62,424 nucleotides of DNA, taken from positions 1 to 62,424 of the forward strand of contig CAZFAI010000001.1 of NCBI GenBank assembly GCA_964516555.1, written 5' to 3'. Shown in pieces: positions 52,068 through 60,158 of the stretch. Position 1 is the stretch's first letter, and each line of letters opens with the position of its first letter. Both the position numbers and the translations under genes were made by a program. Under the pieces are notes generated by a model. That model worked only from the letters and a program-made list of their open reading frames with translations, was not told the DNA's origin and did not search any database. Source of the DNA: CAZFAI01 sp964516555 (GTDB taxonomy: Bacteria; Patescibacteriota; Microgenomatia; UBA12405).

Positions 52068-53843
52068 ATGGAAGCCAGGGAACTAAAGGAGAAATTCGTT
52101 AATTTTTTCATCTCAAGGGGTCATGCTGAAATCCCAAGCGCCTCTCTGGTCCCTGAAAATGATCCAACCACCCTTTTTATCTCTGCCGGTATGCACCCCC
52201 TCGTTCCTTACCTTCTGGGTCAACCACACCCGGCAGGCAAAAGATTAACCAATGTCCAAAAGTGCGTTAGAACCGGGGATATCGAAGATGTTGGTGATAC
52301 TTACCACCACACCTTTTTTGAAATGCTGGGTAACTGGTCTCTTGGTGATTACTTCAAGAAAGACATGATTCCTTGGAGCTATCAATTTTTATCAGAAATT
52401 CTTACCAAAGAGCAGCTTAAAAATATTCATGTTACTGTGTTTGCTGGTGATGAAAATGCTCTCAAAGACGAAGAAAGCGCAGCTGTTTGGCGGTCTTTAG
52501 GCCTCAAAGATAACCACATTCACTTTCTTCCCAAAAAAGACAATTGGTGGGGTCCTGCCGGCAACACCGGGCCTTGCGGGCCTGACACTGAGATGTTTGC
52601 GGATGTTGCTCCAACTGTTCCACAAATCGAATTCGAAGAAGGACAAAGACAGGGTCGCTATGTTGAAATATGGAATGACGTTTTTATGCAATATTTTCGT
52701 GATGAAAAAGGCAATTATTCACCCTTAGAACAGAAAAACGTTGATACTGGCATGGGCGTGGAAAGGACATTAGCCATTCTTAATGGCTTTGAAGATAATT
52801 ATCAAACAAATATCTGGCGACCAATTATTAAAAAAATTGAAGAACTATCCGGTCAAAATTATTCTGATGCTCCCATGCCTATGCGGATTATTGCCGACCA
52901 CATTCGCTCGGCAGTATTTATCCTATCCGATGGTGTTGAACCATCAAACAAAGAAGCTGGATATGTTCTCCGTCGCCTCATCCGTCGCTCAATCCGTCAG
53001 GGAAAACTGTTAGGAATTGAAGAAAACATTACTAGTCAAGTTGCCCAAGCGGTTTTAGATAATCAGGATAATTATGCCGGAATATATCCAAAATTAGATC
53101 AAAACAGACCACATATCCTGGAATCCCTTGATAAAGAAGAAAAGAAATTTAGAAATACCCTTGATAATGGGCTCAAAGAAATCAACAAACTAATTGCTCA
53201 AAAACAAACAATAACCGGACAGGATGCCTTCAAAATTTATGAAAGTTATGGCTTTCCCTTGGAGATGATAAATGAAGAGCTTGGCAAGCACGGAAAAGGA
53301 ATAAACCTGGAAGAGTTCAATCAGGCCAAACTTGAGCATCAGGAGAAATCCCGCACCCTTTCTGCCGGGAAATTCAAAAGCGGCCTTTCGGACCGCTCTG
53401 AAATAACTACTAAATATCACACAGCCACCCATCTGCTCCACTCAGCCCTGCGTCAAGTATTGGGGGAGGGTGTACACCAGACCGGATCCAATATTACAAC
53501 CGACCGCCTCAGGTTTGATTTCTCTTACCCCGATAAATTGACCGATACCCAGCTTCAGGAAATCCAAAAAGTAATAAACGATCAGATAAACAAGGCCCTC
53601 CCTGTCACTTGTCAGGACATGCCTTTTCAAAAGGCCGTTGACAGTGGAGCACTGGCTTTTTTTGAAGGCAAGTACCCCGAAGTAGTCTCTGTCTACACTA
53701 TTGGTAACAGTGACAACATCTTTTCCCGGGAAGTTTGTACTGGTCCTCATGTTAGCAATACCAAAGAACTGGGTAATTTCAAAATTTTCAAAGAAGAATC
53801 CGCCGGATCTGGCAAAAGAAGAATTTACGCACATTTAAAGTAG
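52068..53843 (+). CDS. alaS: Alanyl-tRNA synthetase without the C-Ala domain
   Basis: AlaRS charges tRNA-Ala and edits misacylated Ser and Gly. The catalytic domain has FFISRGHAEIPSASLVPENDPTTLF in parts, SAGMHPLVPYL, TFFEMLGNWSLGDYFKK and GVERTLAILNG. The editing domain has HTATHLLH and CTGPHVSNT, which supply the zinc-binding HxxxH and CxxxH. The protein ends right there at 591 residues (SGKRRIYAHLK), while a typical bacterial AlaRS has about 870 with a coiled coil and C-Ala domain. The domain loss is clean, with no frameshift or stop remnants. Confidence 0.95.
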   Translation: MEARELKEKFVNFFISRGHAEIPSASLVPENDPTTLFISAGMHPLVPYLLGQPHPAGKRLTNVQKCVRTGDIEDVGDTYHHTFFEMLGNWSLGDYFKKDMIPWSYQFLSEILTKEQLKNIHVTVFAGDENALKDEESAAVWRSLGLKDNHIHFLPKKDNWWGPAGNTGPCGPDTEMFADVAPTVPQIEFEEGQRQGRYVEIWNDVFMQYFRDEKGNYSPLEQKNVDTGMGVERTLAILNGFEDNYQTNIWRPIIKKIEELSGQNYSDAPMPMRIIADHIRSAVFILSDGVEPSNKEAGYVLRRLIRRSIRQGKLLGIEENITSQVAQAVLDNQDNYAGIYPKLDQNRPHILESLDKEEKKFRNTLDNGLKEINKLIAQKQTITGQDAFKIYESYGFPLEMINEELGKHGKGINLEEFNQAKLEHQEKSRTLSAGKFKSGLSDRSEITTKYHTATHLLHSALRQVLGEGVHQTGSNITTDRLRFDFSYPDKLTDTQLQEIQKVINDQINKALPVTCQDMPFQKAVDSGALAFFEGKYPEVVSVYTIGNSDNIFSREVCTGPHVSNTKELGNFKIFKEESAGSGKRRIYAHLK

Positions 53844-53878
53844 TCTCAAGCCTTTCAAAATATTGTATCCTTATATAA

Positions 53879-56155
53879 ATGAATCAAAGTTACTTTTGGC
53901 TGATTTCTATTGAAGACGGCTCTGTCCTTGTTTCTTTGGTTCTAATAAAAGAAAATCGGTACTCCATAACAGCTATCGGTGGCAAAGTAACATGGAACAC
54001 TGAAGATGAAAAATCATTTATTAGCGCAGTTGACGCCTCCTTGTCTCAGGCAAGTCTGAAGGCCGATCTTTCAGAAGATCAGGAACCTGAAAATGCCGCT
54101 TTTATCTTGCCTCCCTTCTGGGTTGGTTCCGATGGCAAAATTAGTTCAGAAAAGAGAAACCTAATCGAACCATTGTGTAAAAACCTCAACTTAAAACCCA
54201 TGGGTTTTATTGCCAATGACGAAGCCATCGTCGAAGAAGCTAATCTCAAAGATGGTTTTCCTGCCAGTTTCGTATTAGTCAATCAAAACAACAACAGCAT
54301 AACTATTTCATTGGTTTATCTGGGAAAAATAAAGGAAAGAATCAGGAAGCCAATGCCAAATGAATTTAGCCCTTCACTGGTAGAATCGGCTCTTATAGAA
54401 TTAAACACCGATTCCACTCTTCCGCCACAAATTATTGTGTTTGGTGATGTTGATGATGAAGCAATCAGTTCCTTAAAAAATTATCCTTGGATTGGAAAAA
54501 AGGGCACAGAGACCTTCCTGCATTTTCCTGACATAAGTCATCTTTCTCTGGAAAGTCTAACCAAAACTTTTACCGGAGTTATTGCTTCTCAGATTAATCC
54601 TGACAACCTCCAACCTTCTCCTTCTCCAAAAAGTCGACTTGATGAAGAGTACTCCACTGAGATTGAAGAAATAGATTCCGATAGTGGCGACAGTGAAAAT
54701 GGCAATAAACCTGAAGTTTTACAGACAGAAGAGTTCCCGGAACCTCAAGTGGTTTTTGCTAACCCTGCCGTTGTAGATATCGACAACATTCGTGAAGTAT
54801 CACCAACCGAATTAGGTTTTGGTACTTTCGAGTCAGAATCTCCGCCACCGCCATCTTCAAGTGGCGATCTACCATTACCCGAAGATACGGTTATTCAAGA
54901 TTCTGTGCCACAAGTTATGGAAGAAATTCCATCAGCTCCCAAAAAGCAAAGGAAAATATCACTTCCCAAGATATCCCTATCTCTATTAAAGCTTCCATAT
55001 TTCCCGAAAAGAACAGGAAGAATACTATTCTTGCTTCCGGCCGCCTCACCTCTTTTGTTGCTTATTCCATTCTTTTTTTCCAAAGCTCATATTCGGTTGT
55101 TCGCGACTCCTTATGAATACAATTATTCAGCTGAGGTTACCATCGATACTGCCGCTTCTGCCATAGATGTAACCCAAAAAATAATTCCTGCCGAAAGCAA
55201 GACACTGGCCGTTACTGCCTCTGACAGTATACCCACCACCGGCGAAAAGACTGTTGGTGAAAAAGCCCAGGGAGAAATAATTATCTATAACAAACAGGAT
55301 AAAACGCAAAATCTTTTGGAAAATACCATTCTGGTTGACTCTTCAGGAAGGAACTTTGAGCTTGTAAACCCCGTATCTGTTGCTGCCAGCAGCTCTGATC
55401 TTGATGAAGGAATTATCAATCTAGGCCAAACCAAAGCGCTGCTTATCGCCAAAGACATCGGTCCTGAATATAATATTCCCAAGGATGCGAAATTAACTTT
55501 TAAGGACCATTCGGAAAGTATTTTGATTGCCAAAGCCAGTGAAGCATTTGCCGGAGGTAGCAAGAGGCAGATAAAAGCTGTCAGTAAGGCTGACAAAGAA
55601 ACTTTGGAACAAAGGCTTGAGTCGGGGATAAAGGCTGAGTTGGAAAAAAAGGTTGAAGAAGATCTTTCAAACTTATCAGGATTAATAAGGGATACTATAC
55701 AAACCAAAAAAAGTCGGGTTGAATTTAACCGCGAAGAAGGGGAAGAGGCTGAAGAGCTAAGTGCCAGTATCAACGCTACTGTTAATGTTATGGTTGTTAG
55801 CCCGGATAACAAGAAACAAATAATTAGCTCGTTTTTAAGTGGCCAGGAGAACTTTGACAAGGCTGAAATTGACGCTGACAGCTTTGATGTTTCTTATGAA
55901 ATAAAAGATATGGCACCGGAAAGGGCCTCGGCTCTTATTAGAATTTCCGGACAAGCACTCCCTCAAATTCATGACTCCGAAATTAGATCTAATATCAAAG
56001 GTAAATCCCTATTAAAAACCGAAAATTATTTAAAAACAATCGACCGTGTTTACAACTATAACATTAAAAGAAATTTCTCTTTTCTTAATTTTATAAATCC
56101 AATGCCATTTAAGCCGGATAATATTGACATTGAAGTTATCACCGAAGCACTGTGA
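53879..56155 (+). CDS. Membrane protein with actin-like N-terminal and baseplate-J-like C-terminal domains
   Basis: The 758-residue protein has three parts. Residues 1-240 resemble an actin-like (ASKHA/PilM-like) fold with alternating strands and helices (FVLVNQNNNSITISLVYLG), although clear ATP-binding motifs are not seen. A disordered acidic/Pro linker (240-375) leads to one membrane helix at 381-400. The outer part (about 410-730) resembles the baseplate J/gp47-like proteins common in CPR genomes: GEKTVGEKAQGEIIIYNK, a later IGPEYNIPKDAKLTF and FAGGSKRQIKAVSKADKE. It is next to a sortase with a GTGA overlap. TATCCT ends 7 bases before the ATG. Function is not known; a cell-surface structure linked to a cytoplasmic filament-like domain is one hypothesis. 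Confidence 0.65.
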   Translation: MNQSYFWLISIEDGSVLVSLVLIKENRYSITAIGGKVTWNTEDEKSFISAVDASLSQASLKADLSEDQEPENAAFILPPFWVGSDGKISSEKRNLIEPLCKNLNLKPMGFIANDEAIVEEANLKDGFPASFVLVNQNNNSITISLVYLGKIKERIRKPMPNEFSPSLVESALIELNTDSTLPPQIIVFGDVDDEAISSLKNYPWIGKKGTETFLHFPDISHLSLESLTKTFTGVIASQINPDNLQPSPSPKSRLDEEYSTEIEEIDSDSGDSENGNKPEVLQTEEFPEPQVVFANPAVVDIDNIREVSPTELGFGTFESESPPPPSSSGDLPLPEDTVIQDSVPQVMEEIPSAPKKQRKISLPKISLSLLKLPYFPKRTGRILFLLPAASPLLLLIPFFFSKAHIRLFATPYEYNYSAEVTIDTAASAIDVTQKIIPAESKTLAVTASDSIPTTGEKTVGEKAQGEIIIYNKQDKTQNLLENTILVDSSGRNFELVNPVSVAASSSDLDEGIINLGQTKALLIAKDIGPEYNIPKDAKLTFKDHSESILIAKASEAFAGGSKRQIKAVSKADKETLEQRLESGIKAELEKKVEEDLSNLSGLIRDTIQTKKSRVEFNREEGEEAEELSASINATVNVMVVSPDNKKQIISSFLSGQENFDKAEIDADSFDVSYEIKDMAPERASALIRISGQALPQIHDSEIRSNIKGKSLLKTENYLKTIDRVYNYNIKRNFSFLNFINPMPFKPDNIDIEVITEAL

Positions 56156-56871
56156 GTTATATTTACGTAAAAAAACCAGAGCGTATCCCAGTAGCCAAGG
56201 CCAAGAAAAAATATTTGGCTTTAATCTTTTTTAGCCTTGGTTGTCTCATCTTTATGTCCGCAGTTCTGCCCATCCTACGCTTTCAACTTGAATATTCCAA
56301 AAAATTCAACCAGATGGTTAATCCTTTATCTACCAAGTTTTACAATCGTTCAGGCAACATATTAGGAGAATTAGCCACAGATTATACCCAAATTAATAAT
56401 TGGTTCGTAAATGATGTTGACAATCAAAAGCTTGAAAACTTTGTTCCTCCGGGTAGCCCCACAATGTATCGTTTGTCAATCCCGACACTAAAGGTTCACG
56501 ATGCCATTGTTGATGTTGGCAGTATGGATCTGAAGAAAAGCTTGATTCAGTACCCCCAAACAGCGCTACCAGGTCAACTGGGAAACTCAGTTGTATTTGG
56601 TCATTCGGTTCTGCCCCAATTCTTTAACCCCAAATCTTACCTGACAATATTTTCCACACTTTACAGACTCGAAACCGGTGACGAGATAATTATTGATTAT
56701 GACAACGTTACCTATAAATACCTGGTCGAGGAAATGTTTGAAGTACAACCCACAGATCTTTCAGTGTTGGATCAAAGGTTTGACAGCAGATATTTAACAC
56801 TTATTACCTGTTCTCCTCCCGGGACCTACCTTCGCAGGCTTGTAGTCAGATCCAGGATTGTTGATTTCTAG
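56152..56871 (+). CDS. Sortase (class E/D-like)
   Basis: Sortases cut a C-terminal signal and attach surface proteins to the wall or to each other. The 239-residue protein has an N-terminal basic stretch and membrane helix (about 21-43), then a sortase beta-barrel with H151 (VVFGHSVLP), C220 (LTLITCSPPGT) and R228/R229 as the catalytic triad. The order and spacing are normal. The start is GTG, overlapping the preceding gene by GTGA. Candidate substrates in this window end in LPQAG (7673), LPAAG (60080) and possibly IPVAG (6512). Confidence 0.9.
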   Translation: MSYIYVKKPERIPVAKAKKKYLALIFFSLGCLIFMSAVLPILRFQLEYSKKFNQMVNPLSTKFYNRSGNILGELATDYTQINNWFVNDVDNQKLENFVPPGSPTMYRLSIPTLKVHDAIVDVGSMDLKKSLIQYPQTALPGQLGNSVVFGHSVLPQFFNPKSYLTIFSTLYRLETGDEIIIDYDNVTYKYLVEEMFEVQPTDLSVLDQRFDSRYLTLITCSPPGTYLRRLVVRSRIVDF

Positions 56872-56886
56872 TTGGTAAAATAACTT

Positions 56887-57258
56887 ATGAATCTTCTTTC
56901 AATTGACTATGGTACCAAAAGAATTGGATTGGCAGTTTCAATTTCCGGAATTATTGAGCCCATAACTGCTATTCCAAATGACAGTACAACCCTTAATTAC
57001 ATAAATAAAGTCGTCGATACTTATCGGATAAACAAAATTTATGTAGGAATATCACAAGGTCCTGTTGCCAAAGAGACCTTGTTGTTCGTAAACGAGCTTA
57101 GACACATGCTACAATTACCTATAGAAACCATCGAAGAAGCGGTTTCTACAATTGAAGCATTCGAAATTTACAAGACAAACAAAAAAAAGAAAAAGAACTA
57201 CAAGAAGGACATTGATTCAGTAGCTGCCGCTGTAATTCTAAGGAGAATTGTAGATTAA
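56887..57258 (+). CDS. yqgF: YqgF/RuvX-family RNase H-like protein
   Basis: The 123-residue protein is the YqgF (RuvX) nuclease, implicated in 16S rRNA 5' processing. Motifs are SIDYGTKRIGLAVS with the first catalytic Asp, KIYVGISQGP, EEAVSTIEA (the DERLTT position, with Glu) and KDIDSVAAAVIL with the last Asp. Length is slightly short but complete. TAAAAT ends 5 bases before the ATG. Confidence 0.9.
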   Translation: MNLLSIDYGTKRIGLAVSISGIIEPITAIPNDSTTLNYINKVVDTYRINKIYVGISQGPVAKETLLFVNELRHMLQLPIETIEEAVSTIEAFEIYKTNKKKKKNYKKDIDSVAAAVILRRIVD

Positions 57259-57273
57259 AAATTTAAATAATTT

Positions 57274-57471
57274 ATGATAAAAAATCTAATCGCCCCAGTT
57301 CAAGCTTGGTTGTTATCTCAAGGAAGGTGTGTCGGTTGCGGGACTCCGCTTTTAATCGGTAAAAGGAAAGAGGTTAGGGGACAAATTACTGTCACTTGTA
57401 AGTGCGGCCGCATTTTTATACATGATACAAAAAATAATAAGTACCGCCGTGCTCTTTTTGACGAGATCTAA
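57274..57471 (+). CDS. Small zinc-ribbon protein
   Basis: The 65-residue protein has four cysteines in a ribbon: GRCVGCG (C19, C22) and VTCKCGR (about C42, C44), with basic residues between. Such ribbons often bind RNA or DNA or join ribosomal complexes. It shares one base with the mltG start (TAATG), so it is translated in the same operon. I do not recognise a named family. Confidence 0.65.
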   Translation: MIKNLIAPVQAWLLSQGRCVGCGTPLLIGKRKEVRGQITVTCKCGRIFIHDTKNNKYRRALFDEI

Positions 57472-58436
57472 TGAAAAGGATTTTTATCATAATTTCGAGC
57501 ATCTTTGTTCTCTTTCTGCTATGCACGGGATTATTTATAAGTATCAATCTTTCTCCAGTCACTCAACAGGAACTATCCAGGAATTTTGTAATCAACCAGG
57601 GTGAAGGTCTAAATATAATCGGTAGTAGGCTTCAAAAAAATGGTTTTATTCGTAACAAGTATGTTTTCATTTTGTATTCCTATTACATCGGACTTAACAA
57701 AAAACTTCAGGCTGGTACATTTAATCTGAGCGCATCAAACAGTACTCCGGAAATAATTAACCGACTGTCAAAAGGAGGCAGTCATGATTATTGGCTAAAA
57801 ATTATTGATGGTTCCAGAGCCGAAGAAATTGCCAACAGCATCCCCGAACAATCCGAAATTGACAAAAATGAATTTATTGCTCTGGCCAAAACTAAAGAAG
57901 GTTACTTGTTCCCTGACAGTTATCTAATTCCAAACCAATATTCTACGCAACAAGTTTTAGATCAAATAGAAAGTAACTTTAATTCAAAAATTAAGGAAGC
58001 TGAAAACAATGCCAAAAACACAAAATATAATTCAGAGCAAATAATAATTCTTGCTTCACTAATAGAAAGGGAAGCAAAATTAATCGAAGACAAAAAGATT
58101 ATTTCCGGAATCCTGATCAATCGTATCAATATAAATATGCCTCTTCAGGTCGATGCCACCATCCAATACGCCAAAGATAGCCAAAGAAAACCAACTCAAT
58201 ACTGGCAGCCCATAAGCGGTCAGGACACCCGCCAAATTGACTCTCCCTATAACACTTATAAATACCCCGGACTTCCCCCCGCCCCTATCTGTAATCCCGG
58301 CTACAATTCAATTTATGCTGCATTCAATCCTAAGGAGACCGATTATCTTTACTACATATCCGGCAAAGACGGAAAAATGTACTACGCCAAAACACTCGAC
58401 GAGCACAATAGAAACATTCAACTGTACTTACAATAA
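57471..58436 (+). CDS. mltG: Endolytic transglycosylase MltG (YceG family)
   Basis: MltG cuts nascent peptidoglycan glycan strands and so limits their length. The 321-residue protein has an N-terminal membrane helix (about 4-24), a LysM-like region (INQGEGLNIIGSRLQKNG) and the catalytic domain with E199 in ASLIEREAKL, PLQVDATIQYA and NTYKYPGLPPAPICNPG. Length is normal. Its TAA is immediately adjacent to the TAA of the convergent miaB. Confidence 0.93.
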   Translation: MKRIFIIISSIFVLFLLCTGLFISINLSPVTQQELSRNFVINQGEGLNIIGSRLQKNGFIRNKYVFILYSYYIGLNKKLQAGTFNLSASNSTPEIINRLSKGGSHDYWLKIIDGSRAEEIANSIPEQSEIDKNEFIALAKTKEGYLFPDSYLIPNQYSTQQVLDQIESNFNSKIKEAENNAKNTKYNSEQIIILASLIEREAKLIEDKKIISGILINRININMPLQVDATIQYAKDSQRKPTQYWQPISGQDTRQIDSPYNTYKYPGLPPAPICNPGYNSIYAAFNPKETDYLYYISGKDGKMYYAKTLDEHNRNIQLYLQ

Positions 58437-59573
58437 TTATTTATTTATCAACTCGTTTAGCACATTCCATCTTTTTCTTTTTTCTGCCTGTGTAATTTCA
58501 TCTTTATATAATTTTGCCGATACTGTTCCGATTCGAGGAGAGTATTTATTTAAATAAGCTATCTCAAAGTCGGCTTGTTTACAAACTTTGACAGTGTTTA
58601 AAAACTTTTCCTCCGTTTCGCCGGGAAAGCCAATGATAATGTCAGTGCTTATTCTGACTTCATCAATTTTTGATTTAATTTTTTTAACCAAAGCCAAGTA
58701 ATCTTTGGCGCTATATCCGCGATTCATCAGTTTCAATATTTCATCGTCACCAGATTGTAGCGGTAGGTGAATTAGACGATCAATATTATTATTTTGAGCA
58801 ATAGTCTCAATTAGCTCATCTGAAAAGTCCCAAGGATTGCTACTGACAAATGATATCTTGTCTAACTTCTTTTTTGCCACTTCTTCCAGCAAATAGGGGA
58901 ATAAGGTTGGTACCCTACTTTTCCCCATTGATCTAACCATTATTGGGCTTACACTTGTGCCATCGGGCAGGACAAACAGCTTATTTTTTACCAAATCCGA
59001 CCCGTAAGAGTTAACGTTTTGGCCTATCAGCACAACCTCGCGGAAACCCCGATCAATTACGCTATCCACCTCATCCAATATATTTTTAAAAGGTCGCGAC
59101 ACCTCTTCTCCTCTGGCAAACGGAACTATGCAATAAGAACAGAAATTGTTGCACCCATTGCTTATCGGAATCAGCGCTGCACCAATCTTATTTCGTAAAG
59201 GTTCGATGTCATAACTGATTTTTTCAATTGGAAGGAAATTATCAACTGACCCAAAGTTTTCCCTTAATCTTCTTAGTTTTTGTCCTGATTTTTCTCTTAC
59301 TGCCGCACCAACAAGGCAACCTGTTACTACAATTTTGATATCCGAATTGTGTGTTTTGTTGAACTTGTTAATTTTATCGATCAATCCGTATACCCGATTT
59401 TCCGCAGATTCACGAATTATGCAACTATTGATTACTACCAGAGCGGCTTCTTTCCAGGAATCGCATAGTTTATATCCCAAATTCCAATAGTACGCCTTAA
59501 TTTTTTCTGAATCCGCTGAATTTTGGATACAACCAAAGGTTTTAACAAAAACATTCTTAGAAATTCGATTCAT
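58437..59573 (-). CDS. miaB: MiaB-type radical SAM methylthiotransferase (no TRAM domain)
   Basis: MiaB adds a methylthio group to i6A37 in tRNA. The 378-residue protein has the N-terminal UPF0004 domain (VFVKTFGCIQNSADSEKIK, CIIRESAENRVYGLI, VVTGCLVG with three cluster cysteines), the radical SAM CNNFCSYCIVPFARG motif, and SIIGFPGETEEKF-like IIGFPGETEEKFLNTV. It ends soon after the radical SAM barrel, without the C-terminal TRAM domain that normally binds tRNA (usual length about 440). TAAAAT on the minus strand ends 9 bases before the ATG. Confidence 0.88.
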   Translation of the reverse strand: MNRISKNVFVKTFGCIQNSADSEKIKAYYWNLGYKLCDSWKEAALVVINSCIIRESAENRVYGLIDKINKFNKTHNSDIKIVVTGCLVGAAVREKSGQKLRRLRENFGSVDNFLPIEKISYDIEPLRNKIGAALIPISNGCNNFCSYCIVPFARGEEVSRPFKNILDEVDSVIDRGFREVVLIGQNVNSYGSDLVKNKLFVLPDGTSVSPIMVRSMGKSRVPTLFPYLLEEVAKKKLDKISFVSSNPWDFSDELIETIAQNNNIDRLIHLPLQSGDDEILKLMNRGYSAKDYLALVKKIKSKIDEVRISTDIIIGFPGETEEKFLNTVKVCKQADFEIAYLNKYSPRIGTVSAKLYKDEITQAEKRKRWNVLNELINK

Positions 59574-59597
59574 TTAGGCTCTATTTTAGCAAAAAGC

Positions 59598-60080
59598 TTA
59601 TTTCCACAGATTTTTACCGGCAAATAGCAATCCGCCACCCAGTCCAGTTAAAAGTAATGTTGGCAACATCACGCCTGCTGCCGGTAAACTCTCATCAGAG
59701 CCACCCGCCTCAATTGACTGCCAGTCTACATTATCTGAGCCGAGAGTCAGGGTAAAATTTATGGTTGCTCCTGAGTTTGACATACTGATAGTATGATCCC
59801 CCGCACTCAATTCAGCGGGTGACGTAAATGACCACTGTCCTGATTCATCCGCAGTAGCTTGATAAGTTTGATCGTTGATTACTATATCTATTTGACTGCT
59901 AGCCAGCGCCTCACCTTTGAATGTCGGGTTCACTCCTGTATACCACCAGTGGCTTATTTGCCTCCCTCCGGTACTCAAATTACCAATGTGAGTTAAATTG
60001 AACCCGGATGCCAAAGCCGCACTGTCAAGCCCTACTAAAACAATAACCGAAATGATCAGGAAAAATATTTTAAATTTCAT
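59598..60080 (-). CDS. Secreted Ig-like surface protein with LPAAG sorting signal
   Basis: The 160-residue protein has a signal peptide (about 1-24, with a likely cleavage after ALA at SG), a single small Ig-like beta domain (about 40-115, GQWSFTSPAELSAGDHTISM) and a C-terminal LPAAG followed by a hydrophobic helix and a Lys tail (GKNLWK). This is a classic cell-wall sorting layout. It is a compact version of the Ig-like surface protein at 5193. A promoter with a 17-base spacer lies upstream (60087-60115), leaving 6 bases before the ATG. Confidence 0.8.
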   Translation of the reverse strand: MKFKIFFLIISVIVLVGLDSAALASGFNLTHIGNLSTGGRQISHWWYTGVNPTFKGEALASSQIDIVINDQTYQATADESGQWSFTSPAELSAGDHTISMSNSGATINFTLTLGSDNVDWQSIEAGGSDESLPAAGVMLPTLLLTGLGGGLLFAGKNLWK

Positions 60081-60086
60081 AAACTA

Positions 60087-60115
60087 ATAATAGTAACTAA
60101 TCGGTTGTTGCGCAA
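60087..60115 (-). promoter_or_regulatory. Promoter of the LPAAG surface protein, leaderless type
   Basis: On the minus strand TTGCGC (60115-60110) and TATTAT (60092-60087) are spaced by 17 bases. The -10 ends 6 bases before the ATG at 60080. Confidence 0.65.
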
Positions 60116-60123
60116 GCTTTACA

Positions 60124-60153
60124 TTGACAATCCATTGCTGTAAATGAGATATT
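60124..60153 (+). promoter_or_regulatory. Promoter of the VWC/pacifastin-like protein gene, leaderless type
   Basis: TTGACA (60124-60129) and GATATT (60148-60153) are spaced by 18 bases, and the -10 ends 5 bases before the ATG at 60159. It is divergent from the preceding minus-strand promoter, 9 bases away. Confidence 0.6.
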
Positions 60154-60158
60154 AATTC

